From an uncultured bacterium (GTDB lineage Bacteria; Planctomycetota; Phycisphaerae; Phycisphaerales; SM1A02): a stretch of DNA of 7,891 nucleotides. Positions 1 to 6,677 of the stretch are shown here, piece by piece. A program made the position numbers and the translations under genes. The DNA lies in contig CAIOTP010000251.1 in assembly GCA_903861235.1 (NCBI GenBank), positions 1-7,891 on the forward strand, given 5' to 3'. Each line of letters begins with the position of its first letter. Within the stretch, counting starts at the first letter, position 1. The notes under the pieces were generated by a model. The model saw nothing but the letters and a program-made list of their open reading frames with translations. It was not told where the DNA came from and did no database searches.

Positions 1-1
1 C

Positions 2-289
2 ATGGGCGGGGCCATGGATCTGGTGGCCGGCGTGAAGCGACGGGTGATCGTGATGGAGCACTGCAACAAGAAGGGCGAGAGCAAGGTGCTGCCCAGGTGC
101 ACCCTGCCGCTCACCGGCGTGGCCTGCGTGGACATGCTCGTCACCGACCTGTGCGTGATGGAGTTCGACCGCGTCAAGGGCCGCTTCCGCCTGATCGAGG
201 TGGCCCCGGGCGTGACCGCCGACGAGGTGAAGGCGAAGACGCCGGCCGAGATCCTGGTGGATCGCGAGCCGGCGCCCATGTCGCTGTGA
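2..289 (+). CDS. scoB: 3-oxoacid CoA-transferase subunit B, C-terminal fragment
   Basis: This is the last 95 residues of the beta subunit of a succinyl-CoA:3-ketoacid (acetoacetate) CoA-transferase, a cytoplasmic enzyme that moves CoA between succinate and acetoacetate in ketone-body or short-chain acid metabolism. The fragment shows the family's conserved blocks in order: GGAMDLVAGVKR near the start, VMEHCNKKGESK, CTLPLTGVACVDMLVTDL, and a tail of the type LIEVAPGVTADEVKAKT. The catalytic glutamate region lies upstream, outside the window. The ATG at base 2 is an internal methionine of the conserved GMGGAMDL block, not a start, so the gene is cut at its 5' side by the window edge. The stop TGA is at 287-289. 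The gene converges on fliA, 21 bases away, and has no functional link to flagella. Subfamily (SCOT versus other acetate or butyrate CoA-transferases) cannot be fixed from the tail alone. Confidence 0.88.
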   Translation: MGGAMDLVAGVKRRVIVMEHCNKKGESKVLPRCTLPLTGVACVDMLVTDLCVMEFDRVKGRFRLIEVAPGVTADEVKAKTPAEILVDREPAPMSL

Positions 290-307
290 CGGCCCCCGGA
301 GGGGCCG
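290..307. terminator. Hairpin between convergent scoB and fliA
   Basis: A perfect 7-bp GC stem (CGGCCCC with GGGGCCG) closes a CGGA tetraloop directly after the scoB stop and just before the fliA stop codon at 311-313. Its position between two convergent genes suits a bidirectional terminator. It lacks a T-tract on either side, so it is not a classical intrinsic terminator. It may act as a roadblock or mRNA 3'-end stabiliser. Confidence 0.5.
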
Positions 308-310
308 GAA

Positions 311-1246
311 TCAGAGTTCCTTGACCCGGTGCTTCATCTGCGCCTTCAGGCGCATGATGATGCTGGAGTGCATCTGGCTCACGCGGCTCTCGGAGAGGTC
401 GAGCGTGAGCCCGATCTCCTTCATGGTCATCTCCTCGTAGTAGTAGAGGATCAGGATGAGCCGCTCCGCGCGGCTGAGACCCTTGGTGAGCAGCTGCTGC
501 ACGTCGCCGCGGTGCAGACGGTCCAGGGGGCGGTCCTGCCGCGCATCCTCGATCACGTCGATCTCGCGGCCCTCCTTGCCCGAGTCCGCGTCGTTCCACT
601 TGCGGTGCATGCTCACCACGCCGACGGGCCGGCTGTCGCGGCAGAGCTTGGCGAACTCCTCGGGCGAGACGTTCAGGCGGTTGGCCACCTCGGCGTCGGT
701 GGCCTTGTGACCCTCCTCCATCTCGATGGTCTTGCGGACCCGCTCGAGCTTGGCCGTGCGGCTGCGCACGAGGCGCGGCACCCAGTCCATGGCACGGAGC
801 TCGTCGAAGATGGCGCCGCGGATGCGCTGGGCACAGTAGGTCTCGAACTTCACGCCGCGGTCGGGATCGAAGGCGTCGATGGCGTCCATGAGGCCGAAGA
901 GGCCGGCGCTCATGAGGTCCTCCACATCCACCTCGCTCGGCAGCCGCTTGTGCAGCCGCTCGGCGGTGAACTTGACCACGTCGAGATACCGCTCGATCAG
1001 GCGGTTCCGGAGGGCCTGCCGCGAGACGCTCTCCGCGGGCAGGCCGCGATAGCAGCGCCACGCCGCGTCGACGGCCTCCGGCGTGTCCAGGGGCATGGTC
1101 TCGGGCGAGGGCCGGGGCGCAGCGACGGCGCGACGCGACGCGGACTTCCTTCCCGTTGGACTGGCCGATGCGGTCTGGGGGGTGCGGCTTCCGGAACCGG
1201 CTGCCTTCCTGGCGGCTGGACGGGAAGCGGAACTTGCCTTGGACAT
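311..1246 (-). CDS. fliA: Flagellar RNA polymerase sigma factor FliA (sigma-28)
   Basis: This 311-residue sigma factor of the FliA/WhiG type directs RNA polymerase to late flagellar genes. Region 2 lies at about residues 85-155, with DLMSAGLFGLMDAIDAF (110-126) and the promoter-melting/-10 recognition part FETYCAQRIRGAIFDELRAM (134-153). Region 3 is about 156-225. Region 4 is about 245-303, with a helix-turn-helix around MKEIGLTLDLSESRVSQMH (275-293). The first 60 or so residues are an Ala/Ser/Arg/Pro-rich basic extension; a typical FliA is about 240-250 residues. The ATG at 1246 is chosen because AAGGAG lies 7 bases upstream (1254-1259). The ATG at 1096 would give a standard-length protein but has no good ribosome binding site, and the in-frame open sequence up to 1390 lacks any start signal. 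It is last in the flagellar cluster, 171 bases after the flhF-like gene, with a probable promoter of its own. I see no anti-sigma gene flgM here. FliA identity is confident; a general sporulation or stress sigma role is unlikely given the neighbours. Confidence 0.92.
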   Translation of the reverse strand: MSKASSASRPAARKAAGSGSRTPQTASASPTGRKSASRRAVAAPRPSPETMPLDTPEAVDAAWRCYRGLPAESVSRQALRNRLIERYLDVVKFTAERLHKRLPSEVDVEDLMSAGLFGLMDAIDAFDPDRGVKFETYCAQRIRGAIFDELRAMDWVPRLVRSRTAKLERVRKTIEMEEGHKATDAEVANRLNVSPEEFAKLCRDSRPVGVVSMHRKWNDADSGKEGREIDVIEDARQDRPLDRLHRGDVQQLLTKGLSRAERLILILYYYEEMTMKEIGLTLDLSESRVSQMHSSIIMRLKAQMKHRVKEL

Positions 1247-1253
1247 GCGGTCG

Positions 1254-1259
1254 CTCCTT
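1254..1259 (-). promoter_or_regulatory. Shine-Dalgarno of fliA
   Basis: AAGGAG on the - strand, 7 bases before the ATG at 1246. It decides the start in favour of the 311-residue form with the basic N-terminal extension over the 261-residue form starting at 1096. Confidence 0.75.
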
Positions 1260-1283
1260 GACCAAACGTCCCGAACATGGGGC

Positions 1284-1295
1284 GGCGGCGCCGCC
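1284..1295. repeat. 12-bp perfect palindrome in fliA leader
   Basis: GGCGGCGCCGCC is perfectly self-complementary. It lies in the expected 5' untranslated region of fliA, about 40 bases before the start codon. It may be an operator or simply a by-product of the GC-rich, GGC-repeat composition. Taken alone it is weak evidence. Confidence 0.35.
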
Positions 1296-1306
1296 CTTCC
1301 AGTGAA

Positions 1307-1323
1307 GCGGGCATCATGCCCGC
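1307..1323. repeat. 17-bp inverted repeat (8-1-8) in fliA leader
   Basis: GCGGGCATCATGCCCGC is an 8-bp perfect inverted repeat around a single centre base at 1315. It lies between the flhF-like gene and fliA, downstream of the putative fliA promoter. As DNA it has the form of an operator for a dimeric regulator. As RNA it can fold to a 7-bp stem with a 3-base loop. It could also pause or terminate read-through from the upstream flagellar operon, although no T-tract follows. The function is inferred only from position and symmetry. Confidence 0.45.
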
Positions 1324-1362
1324 CACCGTGCGCGCCGAATCCTTGGCCCGCACGATGGCGGC

Positions 1363-1390
1363 AGCATAATGGATCCGCCGCGCGGTGCAA
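1363..1390 (-). promoter_or_regulatory. Putative sigma-70-type promoter for fliA
   Basis: On the - strand, TTGCAC (1385-1390) and TATGCT (1363-1368) are separated by 16 bases and resemble -35 and -10 boxes of a housekeeping promoter. It is the most AT-rich spot in the gap between the flhF-like gene and fliA. It would start a transcript near 1356 with a leader of about 110 bases holding the two palindromes. This would allow fliA expression independent of the upstream operon. No sigma-28 (TAAA/GCCGATAA) or sigma-54 (GG/GC) box was found in the gap. Confidence 0.4.
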
Positions 1391-1417
1391 GTGCCGGACG
1401 GCCGCTTCCCGAAAGAT

Positions 1418-2290
1418 TCACGAAACGGGCGCGGGCGCCGCTGCGCGTTCGAGCCAAGCCTCGGAGGCCGGCGCCAGTTCCCCGTTGGAGGTGCTTCCGT
1501 GCGCCACCCAGGCCAACGCCAGGCCCGACTCGGCGAGCACATGCAGGGCCGGGTCCAGACTGGCCGCAAGGTCCACGCGTGAAAGCACCGCGTGCGTGGC
1601 GCCCAGGCGGGTGAAGACCTCCACCTGGCGTCGCAACGACTGCGGATCGGCGTCCGCCGCCAGCACCGCACACACCAGCGTGGGCTCCAGGCTCTCGATC
1701 GCACGGGCGTGCGCCACCAGCCGGTCACCGTCCCGAGGACCCACCCCCTGCAGGTCCACCAGCACCAACGAGCGATGGCCGAGCGAGCCGGCGATCTCCG
1801 CCAGCGCCGCCGCATGCAGCGCCGATCGGGCGGGAAGGCCGGTGGCGTCGGCCAGTCGTCGAAGCGGTTCGGCATGGATCTCGTCGCCGGCGGACACCAG
1901 GCCCACGGTGCAGCCCTCGCGCCCGTGCAGGCGGCCGGCCAGGCCGCCGACCACGCGGGTCACGCCGCTGCCGGGAACTCCCACGAAGGCCCATCGCTCG
2001 GACCGCGTCCGCCCGGGTGCAGGCGTCTCCAGACGCACCGGCGGGCGAAGACCACGCCGGGTTTCCTCGGCTCCCGCCCGGATCGCCAGCACGGAGGCCA
2101 GCAGCCGCAGCCGTGCCCGCTGGGCCCGTGCGGCGGGTCGGATGGGCCGCACCGCCAGTTCCACGCCGCCGCGCCAGCGGGATTCGGTGCGCCTCCAGTG
2201 AACGATCTCGAAGCCCGAGGGACAGCGGGCGTGCGCCTGCTCCAGGGCGTGGCGTTCGGATCGGCCGTTGCAGCGAATGGGGTCGGTCAC
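1418..2290 (-). CDS. Degenerate FlhF-like (SRP-family) GTPase homologue
   Basis: This 290-residue protein sits where flhF is usually found, between flhA and fliA. FlhF is an SRP-family GTPase that places or regulates flagella at the membrane. Residues about 12-52 resemble the FlhF N-terminal segment (ALEQAHARCPSGFEIVHWRR). Residues about 98-285 follow the NG GTPase layout. The P-loop position reads GVPGSGVT (104-111), with valine where GxxxxGK[ST] needs lysine. The DTAGR position reads DLQGV (179-183). The TKLD position reads SRVD (237-240), with the following AASLDPALHVL matching the usual TTSLGAALNLL block. GTP binding and hydrolysis are therefore doubtful. The start is GTG at 2290 with AGGAG 6 bases upstream (2297-2301), and the gene begins 17 bases after the flhA stop, so it is probably co-transcribed. 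The frame is intact with normal composition, which argues for a maintained gene rather than a dead one. FlhF descent rests on position and motif spacing, so it is likely but not certain. Confidence 0.65.
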   Translation of the reverse strand: MTDPIRCNGRSERHALEQAHARCPSGFEIVHWRRTESRWRGGVELAVRPIRPAARAQRARLRLLASVLAIRAGAEETRRGLRPPVRLETPAPGRTRSERWAFVGVPGSGVTRVVGGLAGRLHGREGCTVGLVSAGDEIHAEPLRRLADATGLPARSALHAAALAEIAGSLGHRSLVLVDLQGVGPRDGDRLVAHARAIESLEPTLVCAVLAADADPQSLRRQVEVFTRLGATHAVLSRVDLAASLDPALHVLAESGLALAWVAHGSTSNGELAPASEAWLERAAAPAPVS

Positions 2291-2307
2291 GGGGTTCTCC
2301 TGCGGTC

Positions 2308-4332
2308 TCAGGCGGGCAGCGTCTCTTCGATCTCCAGACGGCAGTCCTCGGGCACCTCGCCACGGCCGAGCACCGTGACGTCACCCAGTCGGCCACGGAG
2401 CGCGCGGCTCACGGTCTCTCGAAGGCGATCCGGCGTGACCACCACGGCGGGAGCGCCTCGCTCGAGCAGCCTCCGCAGCCCCGGCGCCGCGGAACGCACC
2501 AGTCGCTCGGCGATGGCCGCTTCGGGCACCACGCTGCGTTCCGCGGCGCGAAGCGCGGCGGAACTCTCGAGCGCGTCCGCATCGAGCCACACCGCCTGCA
2601 GCGTGCGATTGGCCGGACCGGCCTGACGAAGCAACCGCTCGCACAGATCGCGGGCTCCGACCGCCCTGGCGCGCTCGATGGCGCGGGGAAGATCAGGAGC
2701 GGCGTGTGCCGCCTCGGCGATCCGCTCCATGTCGCGGATGGACAGGCCGTCGCGCAGGAGTCCCTGGAGCAGTCCTCGGACGCGCTCGAGCGGCCAGGCG
2801 GGTGGGGACAGCAGATCCGCCGCTCGCGGGGCCGTGCGACGGAGCCGGTCGAGCACCCGGCCCGCTTCGTCCACCCCGACCAGTTCCCAGCCGCGTCGCC
2901 GCATGATCTCCATCAGGTGCGAGGCCAGCAGCGGTCCGCTCTCCAGGGCCGTCAGGCCCCGGGCCTCGAGCTCACCTCGACGCGCCGCATCGACCCAGCG
3001 AGCCGGCAGTCCGAAGGCAGGCTCCACGGCCGGCTCGCCCTCGACCGAAGGCTCGCCACCCCGCGCGTCCATGACCAGCAGTCGGCCGGGCCGGAGCGTG
3101 CCCGCTCCCACCACCGCCTCCCGAAGTCGTATGCAGTAGGCGTTCGGATCGAGCGATGCGTCGTCGCGGATGCGCACGGCGGGCAGCGTCAGCCCCAGCT
3201 CCTCCGCCAGTCGCCGCCGCACGCCCGCCACCCGATCGAGCAACCCACCCGGGCCTTCCGCCGCCAGAGGAAGCAGTCCCAGGCCCAGGTCGATCGAGAC
3301 CGGCTCGATGGCCAGGGCCCGATCGAGTTCCGCCTCGCGGTCCGGCGCAGGCGAGCCCGCGGCGGCGCGAGCCACTCGGCCGGTCCAGATCGCCGCGGCA
3401 GCCACCAGGACAGCCGCCAGGAGCAGCGGCACCGTGGGCAGCGGCGTGAGCGAGAGGAAGCCCAGAAGTCCCGCCACCAGCCAAAGCGCCGCGGGCCTTG
3501 CGGCCAGTTGCCGGGGGATCTCCTCGCCCAGCGAGCGGCCGCTTGCGGCCTTGGCGCTCACCAGGCCGCTGGCGGTGGCCACCAGGAAGGCGGGCACCTG
3601 AGTGACCAGGCCATCGCCCACGGCGAGCATGGCGAAGCACCGCAGGCTTTCGCCCGCGGTCCAGCCCTTCTGCAGCACGCCCACCAGGAAGCCGCCCACG
3701 ATGTTCACCAGCACGATCACCAGACCGGCGATCGCGTCGCCTCGCACGAAGCGGCCCGCGCCATCCATGGCCCCGTGGAAGTCGGCCTCGCGAAGCAGCT
3801 CCTCTCGACGGCGACGAGCCTCGGCGGCATCGATGGCACCGCTGGCCAGATCCGCGTCCACGGCCATCTGCCGACCCGGCAGCGCGTCGAGCGCGAAGCG
3901 GGCGGCCACCTCGCCCATGCGGACCGAGCCCCGGGTGACCACGACGAACTGCACCACGACCAGCATGGCGAACACGCTCAGGCCCACCACAGGATTGCGC
4001 CCCGCCGCCAGCAACCCGAAGGCCTCGATGATCGAGCCGGCGCTGGCCGCGGCCTCCGGTGGCGTGGTGGCCTCGCTGCCGAGGATCAGTCGCGTGCTGG
4101 CCACGTTGAGCCCCAGCCGCAGCAGCGTGGTGCCCAGCACGAGCGCGGGAAACACGCTCAGTTCCAGGGGCCGCCGCATGCCGGCCGCGCTGGCCAGCAC
4201 CACGCCACTGAGCGCGAAGTTGACGGCGATCAGCCCGTCCATGCCCCAGGCCGGCAGCGGCAGCACCAGCAGCGCCACCACCCCCACGAAGAGCGCGGGC
4301 ACGACCCACTCCATGCGGACGGGCCGGCTCAT
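2308..4332 (-). CDS. flhA: Flagellar export apparatus protein FlhA
   Basis: This is the large export-gate membrane protein (674 residues, near the family's usual 690) that forms the nonameric ring under the flagellar gate and docks chaperone-substrate complexes. The N-terminal half has about eight hydrophobic segments, for example 8-28, 32-51, 56-74, 113-133, 200-220, 236-258, 281-297 and 299-316. The family signature LRLGLNVASTRLIL is at 71-84. The conserved cytoplasmic loop contains GEVAARFALDALPGRQMAVD (140-159), then EADFHGAMDGAGRFVRGDAI (182-201), with LAVGDGLVTQVPAFL at 236-250. The soluble FlhA-C domain runs from about 330 to the end and looks complete. The start is ATG at 4332, overlapping the flhB stop as ATGA and preceded by GGAGG. 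An ATG 12 bases upstream (4344) would contain that ribosome binding site within its own codons and is rejected. Confidence 0.96.
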   Translation of the reverse strand: MSRPVRMEWVVPALFVGVVALLVLPLPAWGMDGLIAVNFALSGVVLASAAGMRRPLELSVFPALVLGTTLLRLGLNVASTRLILGSEATTPPEAAASAGSIIEAFGLLAAGRNPVVGLSVFAMLVVVQFVVVTRGSVRMGEVAARFALDALPGRQMAVDADLASGAIDAAEARRRREELLREADFHGAMDGAGRFVRGDAIAGLVIVLVNIVGGFLVGVLQKGWTAGESLRCFAMLAVGDGLVTQVPAFLVATASGLVSAKAASGRSLGEEIPRQLAARPAALWLVAGLLGFLSLTPLPTVPLLLAAVLVAAAAIWTGRVARAAAGSPAPDREAELDRALAIEPVSIDLGLGLLPLAAEGPGGLLDRVAGVRRRLAEELGLTLPAVRIRDDASLDPNAYCIRLREAVVGAGTLRPGRLLVMDARGGEPSVEGEPAVEPAFGLPARWVDAARRGELEARGLTALESGPLLASHLMEIMRRRGWELVGVDEAGRVLDRLRRTAPRAADLLSPPAWPLERVRGLLQGLLRDGLSIRDMERIAEAAHAAPDLPRAIERARAVGARDLCERLLRQAGPANRTLQAVWLDADALESSAALRAAERSVVPEAAIAERLVRSAAPGLRRLLERGAPAVVVTPDRLRETVSRALRGRLGDVTVLGRGEVPEDCRLEIEETLPA

Positions 4333-5003
4333 GCCAACCTCCATCGCGTGCGGCGGATCGCTCGCGGACGCTCCTCGCGAGCGGCTTCACGCGCCTCGGC
4401 GTGGGTCATGCGAAGCATGCGGTCGAATCGGCGCGACGCCAGTCTCCACTGCAGCACACCCATGGCCATCACCGTGAGGAGCGCGGCCACCGCCGCGGCC
4501 GCCACGAAGGCGCCCATGGCCCAGAGCCCGTCGTGCAGGCTCCGACCACCCAGCCTGGCCACGCCGGGGAGCCAGGGCAGCGAGGCGAGTGCACCGACGA
4601 CCAGGGTCACCGTGGCCAGCAGCCCGCTCAGACCGGAGCCGCGAAGCCGATCCATCCACGCCGCACGGCGGAAACCCGGCCGCGCCAGGCGGATCCACGG
4701 GCCATGCACCAGCAAGGCGGCGGCCAGGGCCGAGAGGCAGACCGCCAGCGCGCCGGTGATGGCCGGCATGAGCACATCGGTGGCCGAAGGGACCGCGGGC
4801 GACGCGGACACGGCGAGCGACTGCCGCAGCCACGCCTTGGCCTCGCCGGTCATGGGACCCGCGGCGATCGAGAGCAGCGCCACGGCCAGCAACCCGCTCA
4901 CCGCGGACGCCAGCCACGGGGCCCGGGGGCCACGCCCCTTCTCGATCGCCTGCCTGCGTCGAGCGGGCGAGGCCTCGAACACACGGTCCTCTCCGCCACT
5001 CAT
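4329..5003 (-). CDS. flhB: Flagellar export protein FlhB, lacking the C-terminal autocleavage domain
   Basis: FlhB wraps the FliPQR gate, and its cytoplasmic domain normally switches export from hook to filament subunits after self-cleavage at NPTH. This copy has only 224 residues against about 350-380 for the family. The N-terminal block FEASPARRRQAIEKGRGPR (9-27) matches the usual E-x-PTPKRxxxAREKGQ start. Four hydrophobic segments follow at about 31-50, 77-100, 125-147 and 162-183. Then comes the conserved linker region RRFDRMLRMTHAEAREA (191-207), matching the usual ExDLRMSKQEVKxE, and the protein stops 17 residues later after a basic tail. No NPTH and no FlhB-C domain is present. The flhA start overlaps this stop, so no missing domain is hidden in another frame. 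The start is ATG at 5003, overlapping the fliR stop (ATGA), with GGGAGG 6 bases upstream (5010-5015). Confidence 0.88.
   Translation of the reverse strand: MSGGEDRVFEASPARRRQAIEKGRGPRAPWLASAVSGLLAVALLSIAAGPMTGEAKAWLRQSLAVSASPAVPSATDVLMPAITGALAVCLSALAAALLVHGPWIRLARPGFRRAAWMDRLRGSGLSGLLATVTLVVGALASLPWLPGVARLGGRSLHDGLWAMGAFVAAAAVAALLTVMAMGVLQWRLASRRFDRMLRMTHAEAREAAREERPRAIRRTRWRLA
4338..4342 (-). promoter_or_regulatory. Shine-Dalgarno of flhA inside the flhB 3' end
   Basis: GGAGG on the - strand, 5 bases before the ATG at 4332. It is embedded in the last codons of flhB and fixes the flhA start at 4332 rather than at the in-frame ATG at 4344. Confidence 0.75.
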
Positions 5004-5734
5004 CGCGGGCCTCCCTGGGCGATCCATTCCATGGACCGCCGCACCAGTTCCTGCTGAGCGGCCCACGCCGTGGCCATGGAAGCGGCCAGCATGCCCATGC
5101 CCATGGCGGCCCGTGCACCGAAGCCGCCACCGAGCGTGACCAGGCGGGGTGCCGCTCGCACCACGGCCCCGCCGATCACGGTGCCCGCCAGCGTGATCGC
5201 CAGCACCGGCATGCAGGCACGAAGACCCACCTCGAACGCCGCGTCGAGCGCTCCGCCCAGACGCTCGGGCGAACGGAACCACACCTGGGCCGGACCTGCC
5301 CGCACCGCGGCCAGCACCACGGCGTCGACGCCGCCCACGGACACGAAGCCGATCGCCGCTGCCCAACCCATGAGCGCCTGCACCGGACCGCCGTCCACCT
5401 CGCCGGTGGGATCGACATGCTCGCCCATGGACATGCCCATCTGCTCCGCGGCCACCCGGCCTGCCAGACGGAGCGCCTCCACGGAGATGGCCGCGACACC
5501 GCCCAGGCAGATGCCGGCGAGCAGTTCCTGCGGCGCCCATCTCCACCACGGCGAAGCGGGTGCCTCGGCAGCCGCTCCGAGCGGCATGGCGATCCACGCG
5601 GCCGAAAGCGCGAGCACCACGCGAAGCACCATGGGCATGCGGGTGAAGGCCGGCGCCATCCATGCGGCTCCAGCCACGCGAAGCATGGCGGGCACGGCGG
5701 GAAGAAGCGGCTCCAACGGCACGGACGCGGTCAC
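5000..5734 (-). CDS. fliR: Flagellar export gate protein FliR
   Basis: FliR is one of the three integral membrane proteins of the FliPQR export gate. The 244-residue product is almost wholly hydrophobic, with several membrane segments (about 10-28, 37-55, 69-90, 118-143, 172-194, 207-226). It carries the family's R-x-P block (AFTRMPMVLRVVLALS, 29-44) and the conserved GR-x4-EQMG-x9-DP region (92-109, followed by TGEVDG). It is slightly shorter than the usual 255-265. The start is taken as GTG at 5734, because it overlaps the fliQ stop as GTGA, the same pattern as the neighbouring junctions. The upstream signal is only a G-run, so translation probably depends on coupling to fliQ. A TTG at 5749 is the alternative and has no ribosome binding site. 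Confidence 0.9.
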   Translation of the reverse strand: MTASVPLEPLLPAVPAMLRVAGAAWMAPAFTRMPMVLRVVLALSAAWIAMPLGAAAEAPASPWWRWAPQELLAGICLGGVAAISVEALRLAGRVAAEQMGMSMGEHVDPTGEVDGGPVQALMGWAAAIGFVSVGGVDAVVLAAVRAGPAQVWFRSPERLGGALDAAFEVGLRACMPVLAITLAGTVIGGAVVRAAPRLVTLGGGFGARAAMGMGMLAASMATAWAAQQELVRRSMEWIAQGGPR

Positions 5735-5985
5735 ACGCCCCCCCAGCAACGGACCGCGAAGTCCATCAGCTTGGCCGCCATCCAGCCCATGAGCAGCAGG
5801 GCGGCGATCGCGGTAGCCAGGAGCCGCGGTGCGAATCCCGCCGCCGCATCGTGGACATTCGTGAGTGTCTGCAGCATGCCGGAGAGCAGTCCCGATCCCA
5901 CGGACACCAGCAGCAGAGGCAACGCCACCACCAGCGCCACCACCAGCGCCGAATGCAGCATGGGCAGCAGGCCGGCCTCGCTCAC
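5731..5985 (-). CDS. fliQ: Flagellar export gate protein FliQ
   Basis: This 84-residue protein has the standard FliQ form of two long hydrophobic hairpin segments (about 13-37 and 52-75). They are joined by the conserved short polar loop GMLQTLTNVHDAAAGFAPRL (36-55), which corresponds to the family's GLLQ-x-T-x-I-x-E-x-TLSFVPKL. It packs around FliP and FliR in the export gate. The start is GTG at 5985, overlapping the fliP stop as GTGA, with GGGAGG 6 bases upstream (5992-5997). Length (about 89 usual) and order P-Q-R are normal. Confidence 0.93.
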   Translation of the reverse strand: MSEAGLLPMLHSALVVALVVALPLLLVSVGSGLLSGMLQTLTNVHDAAAGFAPRLLATAIAALLLMGWMAAKLMDFAVRCWGGV

Positions 5986-6677
5986 GCAGGACCTCCCTGC
6001 AGGATGCCCGACACCAGGCCCGCGGACACCATGGCCCATCCGTCGACCGCCACGAACAGCATGAGCTTGAGCGGAAGGCTCACCATCTGCGGCGGTGTCA
6101 TGAACATGCCCAGGCTGGCCAGCGTGGCGGCCACGGCCAGGTCGATCGCCAGGAACGGCAGCAGCACCTTGAAGCCGAGCATGCACGCCACCCGCAGCTC
6201 GTTGAGCGCAAAGGCGGGCACGAGGGTGCCGGTGGAGATGTCCCGACGAGCCGGAGGCGCCGAAGGATCGACCGTGTCCCCCCGGGACTGCATGACCCTG
6301 GCCAGCGTGGCGCCGCCGCCGCTCTTCTCCAACTGGTCGAACATGAAGGACCGCAGGGGCTGCTCCGCGCCCTGCCATGCCGCCACCGGATCCTTGGCGT
6401 TGCCCTGCGTCAGCGTGCGGAGCCCCCCGGACCACGCGGCCTCCAGCGTGGGGCCCATGGCGGCGAAGGTGAGCACCGCAGCCAGGCCGGTCATCACCAG
6501 CGTGCCCGGCACCGAACCCAGGCCGAGTCCTTGCCGCAGGATGCCCAGCGTGAGAAGGATCCTGGGAAACGCCGTGCACAGCACCAGCACCGCCGGAAGA
6601 ACCGCCACGGCCACGGCGGTTCCAGCCAGCTCGGCTCCACCCGCGAGCGCCTGAGGCAGCGCGGCGTCCCCGGTCAC
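5982..6677 (-). CDS. fliP: Flagellar export gate protein FliP
   Basis: FliP is the pentameric core of the flagellar export pore in the inner membrane. The 231 residues show the family blocks in order: LPAVLVLCTAFPRILLTLGI (27-46), GLAAVLTFAAMGPTLE (64-79), PLRSFMFDQLEKS (107-119) and VPAFALNELRVACMLGF (153-169). These are followed by LPFLAIDLAVAATLASLGMF (173-192) and PPQMVSLPLKLMLFVAVDGW (195-214). There are four hydrophobic segments. Many FliPs carry a cleavable signal peptide and are about 250 residues; here only about 19 residues precede the first conserved segment and no separate signal is evident. The start is GTG at 6677, overlapping the fliO stop as GTGA, with GGAGGG 7 bases upstream (6685-6690). 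Confidence 0.95.
   Translation of the reverse strand: MTGDAALPQALAGGAELAGTAVAVAVLPAVLVLCTAFPRILLTLGILRQGLGLGSVPGTLVMTGLAAVLTFAAMGPTLEAAWSGGLRTLTQGNAKDPVAAWQGAEQPLRSFMFDQLEKSGGGATLARVMQSRGDTVDPSAPPARRDISTGTLVPAFALNELRVACMLGFKVLLPFLAIDLAVAATLASLGMFMTPPQMVSLPLKLMLFVAVDGWAMVSAGLVSGILQGGPA

Noticed and set aside
1247..1390. Extension of fliA to an upstream in-frame start at 1390
   Set aside because: No ribosome binding site, no conserved sequence, and it would run through the palindromes and putative promoter; the AAGGAG-preceded ATG at 1246 is much better.
2017..5139. A very long (1,040-codon) open frame on the + strand, antisense to flhA and flhB
   Set aside because: Its translation is Arg/Gln/His/Pro-rich with no domain, while the - strand gives clear FlhA and FlhB. 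It is an expected by-product of high GC content.
5004..5663. Extension of the flhB frame upstream into fliR
   Set aside because: The added residues are Gly/Arg-rich out-of-frame fliR sequence; the conserved FlhB N-terminus begins at the ATG at 5003 with a good ribosome binding site.
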